Below are positions 9,001 to 16,500 of a DNA stretch of 43,428 nucleotides, piece after piece (the first letter of the stretch is position 1; each line of letters starts with the position of its first letter). The stretch comes from a virus: the IMG/VR virus record IMGVR_UViG_3300044858_004848, positions 1 through 43,428 of that record; one strand, written 5' to 3'. Position numbers and translations under genes: made by a program. The notes under the pieces were generated by a model. That model had not been told where the DNA came from. It worked only from the letters and a program-made list of their open reading frames with translations, and made no database searches.

Positions 9001-10726
9001 CGGAGAAAGTTTTTACAAGTCTCTTGTCATCTTCTCTAACACTTGGCACATAGCCAAGACTTATATTGCTTGAGCGGTCCGGGTTCCTTCCTGTCTTGAA
9101 TGTGTCGAACAGGTCTTGAACCATATTGTCGCGATTTTTTGATGAATCAGGATTTCTAAAAACGTATTGAACCATGGAGTCCCAGTCTCGGAACCTGCCT
9201 TCGGATATTGCTTCCGTGAATGCGTTTCTGGAGTTGGAAAACTTTTCAATTGCTCTGGTTAATCGTGGATTGTTGTTTGTGAATTTATTCCGGTTCGATT
9301 TTCTTAACTTTTTATGTTGGTTAATCGCTTGTTGTATTTCGTCCCTAACGACATCAAATCGGTCTGCAATTTCGGCAACAGTTGATTCACCAGTGATGAA
9401 CTGTCTGTATATTTCTGGACGACTATCCCTAATGCTTCGAATTGCGTCACGCTCGTACTGAGGTGGGTATAGTTTCGGCTCCGGTTTTGCATCACGCACT
9501 GCCGCACGGATTTCCGTTGTTGGCTTGGTCTCTGGGCGCTTTGACTGACGTATTTTTTTCGGCTTGGTCTCTTCGATGCGTCTAGTCTGTGTAGAACCTC
9601 TTCGAATTTTTCTTGGTGAAGGCTGTGTCCGCGCAATACTAGAAGGAAGCGTTGTCGCGTATCTTCCGTCGGCAAGTCGTTCAGCTCTACCAAAAGCACG
9701 TGCTTCATCAACCTGTGGTTGACGTCGTATTCTTCCAATGTTGTCTGGTGTACTTGCGGCAGCTCTCCGTGCAGCCTGGGTGATTCTCGTACCAATACGT
9801 CGTTCTTGAATAGTTCCTTCCTGGACGATGTTGTCTCCATCTGCGTCTCTTGCACTGGGGTCGAAGGTAGCGAATGCACCGCGAAGCTTTCCACCTATTC
9901 TTCTAGCTACCCGCCCACCAGTGGATGAGCCAAAATTTCTTTGTCTTGTTACTTTTCCTATCCGTGAGCCGATTGCCTTAAACTCGAAATCCTCGTAAAA
10001 CTCGATGTGTTTTTGCCCGCGGGTCGAACGCTTGCGTGCACGCTTCGCTGCTTCTGTGTTTTCAACGAACTGACGTCCCTCTCTGCTCCCTTGAATTTTT
10101 TTTCTATTCGTTGCGGCTCGTTGGCCGACAGTTAGACGGTTCCATGCTGCTGCAGGAAGATAGCGTCGCGTCACGTTTCCACGACGAGCAGGTTTGCCGT
10201 CAGAAGTGCGCCACTTTTGTTTTGTCCACTTCGAAAGTGAACGTTGTTTTTTTGTCTTTCCACCCTTGTAGCCACCACCAGCTTTTCTGTATGCGATTGC
10301 AAGTAGCTGAGCCTTCCTTGCACTCCACTGACCCGGGTTTCCACCCTTTGAGCCAGCCATAATTCTTTTCTTTAGAGTTTCTCGAACCTCTGGTTTTGTA
10401 TAGTTTGCGCTTTTGGAGTCGACCTTGCGACCACCACGACCGCCGATTACCCTGCGTACCTCGCGCTCAATTTCTTGTCTTCTAAATCTTCTACCTGAGT
10501 GGCCGATGCCAGATACTCTCCTGTAGTCAGATTCGTTTGTGCATGGCATCCATGATGCGGCTCCGCTTCGGTTGTTATATCTTCTGATTCCAATGCAACC
10601 GATTTGTCTTGCTCTAACTCTGGCCGAATCCGGGTTGTCAAACACGTCGGGGTCGGATGGATTCACGACGCGAGCGCCAAAAATCACCTTTTCTTCTATG
10701 TTTTGCATTTCTGCGGAATCATCCAT
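1..10726 (-). CDS. Giant multidomain phage protein (partial, at least 3575 aa): DUF5872-like, Nudix, HTH array, J-like, P-loop kinase
   Basis: The frame is open from an ATG at 10726 to the left edge, so the C-terminus is missing. Approximate residues: 124-226 resemble DUF5872 (DGKPARRG, RRYLPAAAW, QRAATNRKK); 293 has a DADGDN acidic loop; 430-480 an HTH; 500-1850 mostly helical; 1855-2010 a Nudix domain with LPGGFF and REALEETGL; 2291-2609 five HTH units, one very like sigma-70 region 4; 2620-2690 a J-domain-like segment (LYRELGV, ISEAYKVLSNPAARESYD) lacking HPD; 3190-3375 a zeta-toxin/AAA-type kinase with Walker A GAPGSGKST, HVDADE and YDSTG; about 3440 another HTH. Six I/V-T/S-G-x-M motifs (M631, 1583, 1737, 2147, 2617, 2861) fall between these units. 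The start has only a weak ribosome site and lies 103 bases after the previous gene. It is last in the structural operon, so I infer a virion or ejected polyprotein. The domain calls are good; the overall role is inferred. Confidence 0.85.
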   Translation of the reverse strand, partial: MDDSAEMQNIEEKVIFGARVVNPSDPDVFDNPDSARVRARQIGCIGIRRYNNRSGAASWMPCTNESDYRRVSGIGHSGRRFRRQEIEREVRRVIGGRGGRKVDSKSANYTKPEVRETLKKRIMAGSKGGNPGQWSARKAQLLAIAYRKAGGGYKGGKTKKQRSLSKWTKQKWRTSDGKPARRGNVTRRYLPAAAWNRLTVGQRAATNRKKIQGSREGRQFVENTEAAKRARKRSTRGQKHIEFYEDFEFKAIGSRIGKVTRQRNFGSSTGGRVARRIGGKLRGAFATFDPSARDADGDNIVQEGTIQERRIGTRITQAARRAAASTPDNIGRIRRQPQVDEARAFGRAERLADGRYATTLPSSIARTQPSPRKIRRGSTQTRRIEETKPKKIRQSKRPETKPTTEIRAAVRDAKPEPKLYPPQYERDAIRSIRDSRPEIYRQFITGESTVAEIADRFDVVRDEIQQAINQHKKLRKSNRNKFTNNNPRLTRAIEKFSNSRNAFTEAISEGRFRDWDSMVQYVFRNPDSSKNRDNMVQDLFDTFKTGRNPDRSSNISLGYVPSVREDDKRLVKTFSDSRKPRPGFRGLDQFEVQPKRTTSAASFEQRTPRSYRRDDLIADAMAGGYTITGKMSGSMTPKQEQEWKRKEWKRQQLKGFAIDPNASAKFPSLNAVLAGRDVTKSIEALDALDDTQLDNLWTSTIGDISSVPGMSVPAYQAKNAPLSPRELALAASVKRPLVKAFVDEYKKFNAGGLIAGLDIDAMSDADIQSFFNTFVLPELTNTGSPSVQDVEQAAQLLPTQARLSDAERLLAALPSSFQTLEYRMKVGRKVLAEEGYDVDTPEFDAALQRFLDESEQKDLDNFNEQLTTWLNGGKPVKAVKKIPINPDTNEPYTEQELRDQIDAVSEAIEVIQENFDPEMFNELQQINGITSLLNEAMALETFLNDPTKVPDESLLPINTSTGKPYTLREWIESGAFKLFRMYDNPATKKPFTDAELMEVLFNLALQRREIENKIGPSILSDFNKLEAFNRRLINALAGLAEEDEDEFELSPGDLLDGEEEEGEEGGMQPDPPSIEEMQQANQDILDSQAERLQNRPEVGDEFTKDDVKNIRDTISSIKKNQEPTTAAPDTDEYWERFGPYDGDKNHPLNQVTDAEGKEVGLNSKEYQVDKNLWNEYLAGNYAQEWSDIHNSHIIARYTDVPEELSRYNGEFEEGADPALIDPNIRWDKLIDVLQQTNPELFRKDPKTGEVVGETLDNLAQQLGLQNYGGASFSARAGRVTDASGEIIDTSGPQYRRLLGELAKDERLKQNEQYLGSTKAAAKERAKLWNLFEVGTLTPEEIAFQEEIRDVNTVVQALHMHEVDNSIPSANRTNLDGVARTAFQTRKAAFEKAKTKKLIEGIREIARLSNPNVSTRATASDLQNTIDRAITYLDETIKKIGIEYDQFRRTKQMLHGMISSLLKTRPGLFEVDPKNPNQRNRFGQTGWNRAKEPLLRYMNRIYKWNEEMFGYVDRRTGETKRGLLRILVEYERSLALQTGDPAGSSSTTAIFNRARQRKQELERFKGELQSLSQQAQSQGITGFMKGAGALGRAEDSARRGARRAAEGRFGFADPRILKRYDRAGFDVTKPMLGNASGFNKRFNREIQEAIRNNNKSMESSPAFNRLNQNEKSYMRLLEAVNNTPRLFGNEENPARLRQQTGRVGQTGLNPSVRTPRYVTPYVNRRPTEFYKSGITGRMEGTSRNERIKNFGGKDKLKIGGFLEVVPEELEDGRWYMVNRHGEIMSPESYTNEDAAYKASLALGRKFREQQRGQELPQNTAEWEAARLGLRQSGYRAASVHRQNLADIAPIKADGTKNEYIFAVDKRPKQRAGDALIIRKNPSTGALEALVIERGFGPHRKDGEGTVALPGGFFDQSKGDADLFDSALREALEETGLRPEDLITSQKLGTIDSPDWDPRFAEGIEVSAVLVEVPSTWEPTAGDDAESARFVPLVDLASGDIPLGFGHAAWFDAAFSAHEDPELSSLGEKFSHLNWLARQRQQRIIRDANELRVAYNAERLERDLTLFDQENPRLKLFPTELPDTTNGGWRPTGSEFDAISKPRVARIIKEAHAHLDALINTERAKRGLPPKRTKRNLPEIPPGAVSGAMRAAMTEMGPDEFDKVSRLDNGRDNPAARKFIDDVINLRMAGMDKYSIAKFMSDKAALEFAIRDNGNSPEPKDLIRSHNSKADRGSELAGLAPTDELIFRIISERKLNTTGNSRSRFSTAVRGVEPQDKFTKQRNDAAKDVMTLALEGMSTAEIADILDISKGRVGSTLRRMGMQDRDGSTTIGDMSDSIRRYEQSPNQKAMYVDSMYKRMSLSEISRKYKLTESEVRESVESYRDNVESLQPEHHAIYRKALTDIEADVLSRDEEQITRMRLDGLSISDISEVTKMDNGRVKTIEQRALYKLRRNNSDEFMGVKRDLDVINYRRTPSMNYMVGGMTDIERDGVYFSARDLRDFRNNDKDIYIMNQHMGSSVKDIASRFKMSEDAVRQSIESYSSAIEKTDTFKHKALRRVLATNNSSLSGADIDIINMRNDGASIDDIARYFEVPSESVRARQIAVMSKLNNSDGISGAMKGVPNIESRNLYRELGVDESAPQREIDDAFTSEVSGIMSRAMKNEPNSVDRLYTISEAYKVLSNPAARESYDNFDFDDNDDFMEIPELDKLFDSWPMSQYVEPSTNKIRPPWVADAILGEYRQYDNFVKMPHHLGSDEITDDIDDGFLGFNINDSDRDLAISDMYYREPIPGTKEWDMGQRAADRARASGDTRITFDKDGFISGSTMNFDPRFDDPQSPVYIGDRYGGPQKGARLDQPMISGGMDSESKKKFSKLLPESLSESSTRYPGNSRPSKKDMTLIKTSSDRLRSTEILPIAEVFDFEFSGPDGERYESGILTIAQRPVVVVRFYDDINVPFYISSGRGGKKDVATGKWYPFWGIGKDGWFNKTSGDDINNFYGIPELREAAERLNQILPADSLPDASIKWNNGDTKWRASSEERRRLRQSPNYSPIKSSLIPVVNGKREAVARSGSLQQLSSNIVGARKQFNKLRNDYVIAGKMATPPASSPRKGASLPPLDKTLSDRIGFVSPVVPHDEKLWDSMQKYRPAKPSDGIDVPTTFGAGNIKVDQDRFFDLYTSVAVSMSNAVTTNRKPGEPKRFVSVGGAPGSGKSTMRKTGEANIPGVDSSVHVDADEIKTIIPEAVAAHAAGDTEWATVVHEESRVIADMALRVALEQDKDVVYDSTGQYNRGFGTLQAAKDAGYEIVAHYVVAPESVLEDRIDERQKTDPRKLAKHIISATIGRNFSIIPDVAKMADEFYLWGWDGDSKVLLARKQKGGTVEILDTRAFAHANFFNDHSDNQLLDRPDLSQFPDIRPRRYASKQLYQVHQMFADGRTVSEIAEETKMTKRAVFDTLTKDEILSIPYEEPPAPRTLPKSNIGRPASEYTYSDDYYYDESTGGYYNPFQADDEPNPFWFDDQGMNPVPGDIESPLTEIAMADPWMTNVLENAEQSKPYRDIVSKYLAGDIDDNELADALGGF

Positions 10727-10827
10727 GGAGGCTCGTTAATTTTCTCGAATATCGCTGATTTGCGATAGAAGCAGATGAAACAATCTTACTTTACGAGTGC
10801 TCGATGGCGGGAGTAGTGAAAGCCTGG

Positions 10828-10842
10828 TGTCAACTGTTGACA
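10828..10842. promoter_or_regulatory. Perfect 7-1-7 inverted repeat between giant structural genes
   Basis: TGTCAAC-T-GTTGACA is a perfect dyad with a one-base centre. It overlaps the stop codon of the 784-residue gene and begins the 103-base gap before the giant gene. A one-base loop does not make a normal RNA hairpin, so a protein operator is more likely than a terminator. Each arm contains a -35-like TTGACA, but no -10 lies at the usual spacing. Functional status is unknown. Confidence 0.35.
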
Positions 10843-13184
10843 TTTTTTATCCCCACCTGCCTATCTCTTTCTTCTTGAATCATCTCTTCTGTGAAATCTT
10901 TTTCTGGAAAGTGAGAACGCTTGAGTCGCTCTGCGCTCAGGTTCGAATTACCAGGATAAGACAAGACAATCTCCATCATTTCCACCAAGTCCCTGCGTTT
11001 GTTTGCGTCCAGGTCGTCAGCGAGGCTTCGACGCAGAAAGTTTGGATTTGAATTCAGCGTGCGCTTTAGATATCCAGGCTGGTTTCTTTTGAGGTATTCC
11101 TCAAACCAGGTTGACGTAATCGGCGCCAAATTATCGATGCTCTGTGGATTGCTGACCGACATGTACTCAATAAGTTCTTTTCTCAACGCTTCAACCGTTG
11201 GTGTTTGGTGCATGGGCAGCTCGGGGGAATTAATCAACGCATTCATCTGCTTTCGGATGTACTCCAAAACATCATCTTGTGAAAAGGTGTCCATTTCCTC
11301 ATGTTCGGGCAAGGGAATAAAAGGCTTGTCTTCGGGCCTATGGCCGTATGCCTCGGCGACAGCTGCATAGAGACGTGTAATTCTTTTATTAAATTCTTTA
11401 ACCAGCTCATCTCTGTCGTCATTGAAGTAAAGTCGCACTCCTATGTCGTTTCCGGTCTTTTTATCACGAACTACAGAAAATGGATTCCTAATCCACGATT
11501 CAAATCTATTCCAATACAAATCTGGATTAATCGTCGGTGCAAAATAGCCTAGAATATCTCTGACTTGATTGGCGTATGCGTCCTCTCCCATTGGTGTTGT
11601 GGCGTGCCCGAACAGGGAGCCATATTGGTCTCGAAATGTTGCTTGACCGCGCGCACCCGTTCGTGATGTCCAGTGAACACCCAAATCATTTATGAGGCCA
11701 AGGTTTTCCTTCAGTATTGGGTTTAGACCGGTTTTTCCATCAGCAGAATTTCTTGTTTGCGGAGAAATCTTTTTAGCAAAATTTGCGTATTCTGGGGTTA
11801 GGTCATTTCTCCAAAGTTTATTAATATAATCCCTGCGCGAGTTTTCGTCCTTCCAATCAAAAGTCAAATCATTTTTTATTTTGCTTTTAATTGCATTTCG
11901 TTCATCTCTATCATTCCACACCCTCCTGAAGCTGGCATCCATTGGGTCAATTAACTCCTGGTGACCCTTGAATGCTTTTGGACTAATTCCGAGAGCCATC
12001 CTTCCAACAACGCCATCAGAATCTTTAAAACGAGACCTTGGTGTGTATTTGCTCGGATTTGACCAGTATTCATCGTTCCCTACGCGCACCCCATTAGCCT
12101 TCAGTGTCTCCACTAGGTGCCGCACAGAATTGAAAGAATCATTCAGTTCGTGTATTTGAAGCGACCGTCCTATTTTAAACAAACGCTGTTGATTTATGTT
12201 CCCGTTAGGTTTTTGGTCTGGTCTTGGATTTGGAATCCACCACCCGGTTCTCATGTTCCATCCAAGGCTTTCCATGTAGGCGGAAGCTGCATCTCGAATC
12301 GATGCAAGATAACTCTGGTTTTGTTTAAGCCTTTCAAGTGGCTCGCCACTGACGTCGTACATAAATCCGTACGGTCCAGAGCCTTTGTCTATTGGGAATG
12401 TCCACCAGTCGTAATGCTCAATGTGGAAATTTTTCCAATCGTCATTCTGCTTCCAGCGCAAAAACTTTTGTGTTTGGTTTGCCTGCTCTTCAATCAGTTT
12501 TTCGTCACCGATGTAGGGTGTTTCATTCCTGGGTGGACCGGACGCCATTGCTCCGCTAATTGTTACTTTTTTCCCAGACTTAGGACCAGTTGAAGCGTAG
12601 GCTCTGAATTTATTTCCATTGTAAGAAGTTTTTATATCCCTGGTTCCCGGTCTATTCCAGTAGTGAACCCGGCCTCTCAACTGCATTGCTGTGATTCTGT
12701 CTTCAATTTCAACTTCCAGAGAATCTATCCCCCCAGTGGTCAATCTCATTACGTGATTTTCCATATCTGAAAGAAACTTGCGTCGTTGCCGACCATTTGT
12801 GTCGCTGGGGCTTGGTAGGTTTATTGCACCAGGCAAATCAGTCGCGTCTGGTTTTCCAGAAGGGTTGTATGGCAAATTGTCTTCACCCGTAAGGGGGTTT
12901 GTCCATTTTCCATCACCGTCACCATCTCGTGAAACTTTTTGAAATTTCCTTCTTGCAGCCCTACCTATTGAGCCCAATCTACGGCCGACCCGTGGCACTC
13001 CCTTTCCAGAAATACCGCCGACATTAACCCCTGTTATTCCACCACCAGGGCTTGCATCTATTCTGACAACGCCACGTTCCCCCAAATTTTCCCATCCGTC
13101 ACGATGTTCTCCAGCAGAACGCTTACGTGTGCGTTTTTTCTTTTTAGAGAAAAGCTTAGGGACTAACTCTTCTTCATTTTTCAT
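10830..13184 (-). CDS. Large phage structural-operon protein with DxDGDG loop (784 aa), function unknown
   Basis: I do not recognise a named family. The N-terminal 40 residues are very basic (KKKKRTRKR). A Gly/Arg stretch (residues 47-80, GRRLGSIGRAARRKF) leads into a calcium-loop-like DGDGDGKW at about 85-92, followed by GEDNLPY. Similar modules occur in the protease extension and in the giant gene. ISGAM ends at residue 213 and belongs to the motif set shared with other large proteins here. The rest looks soluble, helical and rich in aromatic and charged residues, with no catalytic signature I can name. The start ATG overlaps the upstream stop as TAATG, so translation is probably coupled. 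Its place in the head/structural operon suggests a virion or internal protein; this is inference. Confidence 0.8.
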   Translation of the reverse strand: MKNEEELVPKLFSKKKKRTRKRSAGEHRDGWENLGERGVVRIDASPGGGITGVNVGGISGKGVPRVGRRLGSIGRAARRKFQKVSRDGDGDGKWTNPLTGEDNLPYNPSGKPDATDLPGAINLPSPSDTNGRQRRKFLSDMENHVMRLTTGGIDSLEVEIEDRITAMQLRGRVHYWNRPGTRDIKTSYNGNKFRAYASTGPKSGKKVTISGAMASGPPRNETPYIGDEKLIEEQANQTQKFLRWKQNDDWKNFHIEHYDWWTFPIDKGSGPYGFMYDVSGEPLERLKQNQSYLASIRDAASAYMESLGWNMRTGWWIPNPRPDQKPNGNINQQRLFKIGRSLQIHELNDSFNSVRHLVETLKANGVRVGNDEYWSNPSKYTPRSRFKDSDGVVGRMALGISPKAFKGHQELIDPMDASFRRVWNDRDERNAIKSKIKNDLTFDWKDENSRRDYINKLWRNDLTPEYANFAKKISPQTRNSADGKTGLNPILKENLGLINDLGVHWTSRTGARGQATFRDQYGSLFGHATTPMGEDAYANQVRDILGYFAPTINPDLYWNRFESWIRNPFSVVRDKKTGNDIGVRLYFNDDRDELVKEFNKRITRLYAAVAEAYGHRPEDKPFIPLPEHEEMDTFSQDDVLEYIRKQMNALINSPELPMHQTPTVEALRKELIEYMSVSNPQSIDNLAPITSTWFEEYLKRNQPGYLKRTLNSNPNFLRRSLADDLDANKRRDLVEMMEIVLSYPGNSNLSAERLKRSHFPEKDFTEEMIQEERDRQVGIKNVNS

Positions 13185-13564
13185 TACGGTCTCTTTTGTT
13201 GCTTCATGTACTCCGACTCGTGAAGTTCACCATTTTCTTTTGCATACAAATCCAAGGCCAATCGGTGGTTGTCGTTTGTTGCACTTCTAAATTTCTTTGC
13301 TTCATCTATTTCTTTTTTGAATTTAGATTCAAATTCGGAAAATGGTTTTGCATCACCGGTGACGAAATCTATTCTGGGTACTGATAATCCATCAATGTAC
13401 GCTTCCTTGAGAGCCATTTCATATTCACCTGCGACAAGGTCTTGACCTGCGATGAACATAGGTGGAAAATTCAAGTTTTCGAACAGGTCAAAGTATTTGT
13501 CTATAAATTTTCCGCGATTGTACTGATATCTCGCATCGTCTGAGTCGATGTTTGCATTGCTCAT
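13184..13564 (-). CDS. Small hypothetical phage protein (126 aa)
   Basis: This acidic, soluble, mainly helical protein has no membrane segment, signal peptide or recognised motif. Its stop overlaps the next gene and its ATG overlaps the stop of the 2129-residue gene, both as TAATG, which argues that it is a real, translationally coupled gene. It lies between two giant structural proteins, so a chaperone or adaptor role is possible, but nothing in the sequence proves it. Confidence 0.75.
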   Translation of the reverse strand: MSNANIDSDDARYQYNRGKFIDKYFDLFENLNFPPMFIAGQDLVAGEYEMALKEAYIDGLSVPRIDFVTGDAKPFSEFESKFKKEIDEAKKFRSATNDNHRLALDLYAKENGELHESEYMKQQKRP

Positions 13565-16500
13565 TAACGTCCCCAGTTTCTATCGTTTATAGGTGAGTAT
13601 GCGGTTCCGTTTGGTTTTGGGACCTGCAGATTCCTCAGGTGACTTACGATATCGGTATAGTGCTTTATTCCTGTCCTCAGCATAATCATACCTGAGCGAT
13701 TCATCATCAGCACCCTGTCCCCGGCCGGATTGTCAGGCCTGCTGATAGCTTGAAATAATTCCGATGGAAGCACCGTTTGAGCCACATCGGGAATCAATGC
13801 GTCAACCCCCAACATTGATGCGCGAGATTCTGCCCCTAAATACAGAATGCTTCGCATGGCTGAATTGAGTCTTGTATTGTACTCTTTTGCATCTGTGCCT
13901 GCTTGCCCAGGTTGTGATTCATCTCGGCGCATCTGCGCGAGCTGCACGAACCAGCTGAGATGTTGAGCGTACCAAGCATTCACTTTTTGACGCAATGCTT
14001 TTGTCTCTTCGATTATTCGGATATTCTCCGGTGTGTCGGGTGTTAATCTAACGTCCCTAAACATATCTTCCCATGCAGATTGTGACATGCTTGAATGTGG
14101 AGGGCGAGTGCCCAATGGGCTGTCTCTGTATAGTCCCTCCAGGGTGAATGCTCCCCATTCATCCGATATATCAAGTGCTTTCAATCTTGACCTACTTGAC
14201 TTTCTTACGGTGAGGTCTGGGCCGATAGCGGTTAGTTGTTGAACTACGTCTTCAAGTTGTGCAAGTTGAGTTGCGGTGAATTGTCCGGTATTCGCGTCTG
14301 GGAGAACACTGTTTGGCGCCAGCAATCTTGCTACTTGCTGTCCGTGAGATGCATTGACTCCAGTCGAATCAGGAGCGCCAATTGCATTATAGATTCCCCA
14401 CAGATTTTCGTATAGTTGTCCTGAATTACCAGAAAACAAAGCATGAAAAACGTCTTTGTGGAATATTTCCGATTGGTCGGTTATTACGGCAATCATCGTT
14501 CCGCCGTGTCCTCCATGATACGAGGACCAACCACCACCAGGATTAAATGTCCAATACTCGCCGTGTCCCTCTGCCTTTCCGCCGCTTCCCGGGACAAATC
14601 TGTCTCCACGGAGAGCCATGTTTACCCACTCTTCTTCCTGTGCCGTTTTTTCCGCTGTCGTTCCGGTTGACGCCTTTACGCCGCGCGTTATCACGAGTGC
14701 GCGCCTATTACCCGAAGAATCCACAGAGGTTAAAATTTCGTCTAATTCTTCTTGATTGACCAGCACCGGCAAGCTGCTAGAACCGTTGTAATACCAAAAG
14801 TGAGCAACCTGCACGTCGGCTCTCTGTGTGTAGTCGAAATCCGCACCGTACATAGGCGTATTTTCCATGCCGGTAAATTTGCTTGGGTCGCTACCATCCC
14901 CATTGCCCTGCATAGCATCTGCGGCTTTTTTTTGTATGACATCCATTGCAACGAGTGCATCAATTTGTTCTTCTGCTAGCTGAGCGATACCTTGAGTTGG
15001 GTCGTCATACAGACCCTCGGCTCGATGCTGAGCCCTCACGGCGAGGATGTCATCCAGGGAGCGAGGCTGTAACGGAGGAGTCGCCGTTCCCCATGGGTCA
15101 AGGAGTTCTGGTGTTGCGTCAAAGGCTCCCTCATTGCGAGGAATTCCTTTATTTGCCCTTGCTTTCACCCTGTCGAGCATTGCGCGCTTACGCTGATTTC
15201 TAGATTTTGCCATTCCTTCAAGTTCGGTACGCCTCATCGCCGTAATTGCGTCCAAAGCCACCTGATTTGATGTTATGTGTTTATCAAGAAGCATCTTCGC
15301 TGCTTCTGCTCTTGCGCCCATCTGTAAATACATACTCATGGCAGATTTATTCTTAGGGTTATCGCTGAGTATCGCGAGGGCATCGTTCCGGGCTGTTGCC
15401 GCATCCCTGTAAGACGTAGATAAAGTTTTTGATGCCTGCTGCCATGCGTCATTTGCCTCGTCTTGTAGTTGTTGTAGCTTGGCAGCCTTGGCATCCGAGA
15501 ATGAACTAGAGAGGGAAGCACGCAGCAGGTCGGCGGCATTTTGAAGCTGCAATGCTCTGTTTATGTCGACAAGCATCTCGTTTATGTCGTTGCCTTTTAC
15601 GGACTCAGAAGGGATATAAAAGAGTGATGGTTCCAAATCCATATCTAGACCTAAACCATCAATGAAGGAAGTTCTGAAAACATCCTCAAATGCCCTCTTC
15701 CCAGCTATCGAACCAAGTTCTGCATTGGGGCTAACTGAAGAAAATGTTAGACCCAAGTCGGTCATGCTTGAATCTGGATTTGATTCAATTGAGCTATTTG
15801 CAAGAGCCTGCATTTCAGCAAACGTGAGTTGACCAAGTGTCGGAGGCACAGAAAAGACAGGGTCGCCGTTCGTCTTCGTGGGCTTGTATCCTCTCGCGTC
15901 AACTCGAGCAAGTATGTTTGCCCTAAGCGACTCGGCTTCGACATTTCTTCCAAGTATTCTGTCGACTGCCGCTGCGGTTGGGTCCGTCTTCGCTTTTCCA
16001 GTTAGCACCCGAGATGATATGTAAGCTTCGATTGCGTCCTTGAATGTTCTTGTGGCAACGTCACCAGGTTTAATTGCATCGCCATCCGGATTCACTTCTG
16101 GAGCCAATGTTGCGAATCTGGTTGGGAATACCCCAGCTGGGGTAATCGAAACTCGTGGGTACGTTTTTGTCTCATCAGGAAGAACCGGGTCGTAGATTGC
16201 CGTTTGCTCAATTGGGAGGTTTGAGTAGTCTTCTATGTATTCGAGACTGACGGAATCCTTGTAGAGACCAGTGCTCGCCTCGTATTCAATGCCTAGCTGG
16301 GCATTTCCAACTCCTGGAGTTAAGTCAGGACCAGTTCCCACGGTCGACGGGTCCGGAGCAAGGGATGATTCTGAAACCATGAGCGGAGCCCGCTGCGGCA
16401 GTTTTATTACTTTTTTGGCTGCTGCCGGCCTACCCTTGTGCGGAACAACGTCATATCTCTTGTTCCCGGACGACAAGCCAATTTCCAAATAGCTAGAAGA

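Noticed and set aside
10727-10829. TTGACA on the minus strand as a promoter for the giant gene
   Set aside because: No -10 sequence lies at 16-18 bases; the hexamer is part of the palindrome.
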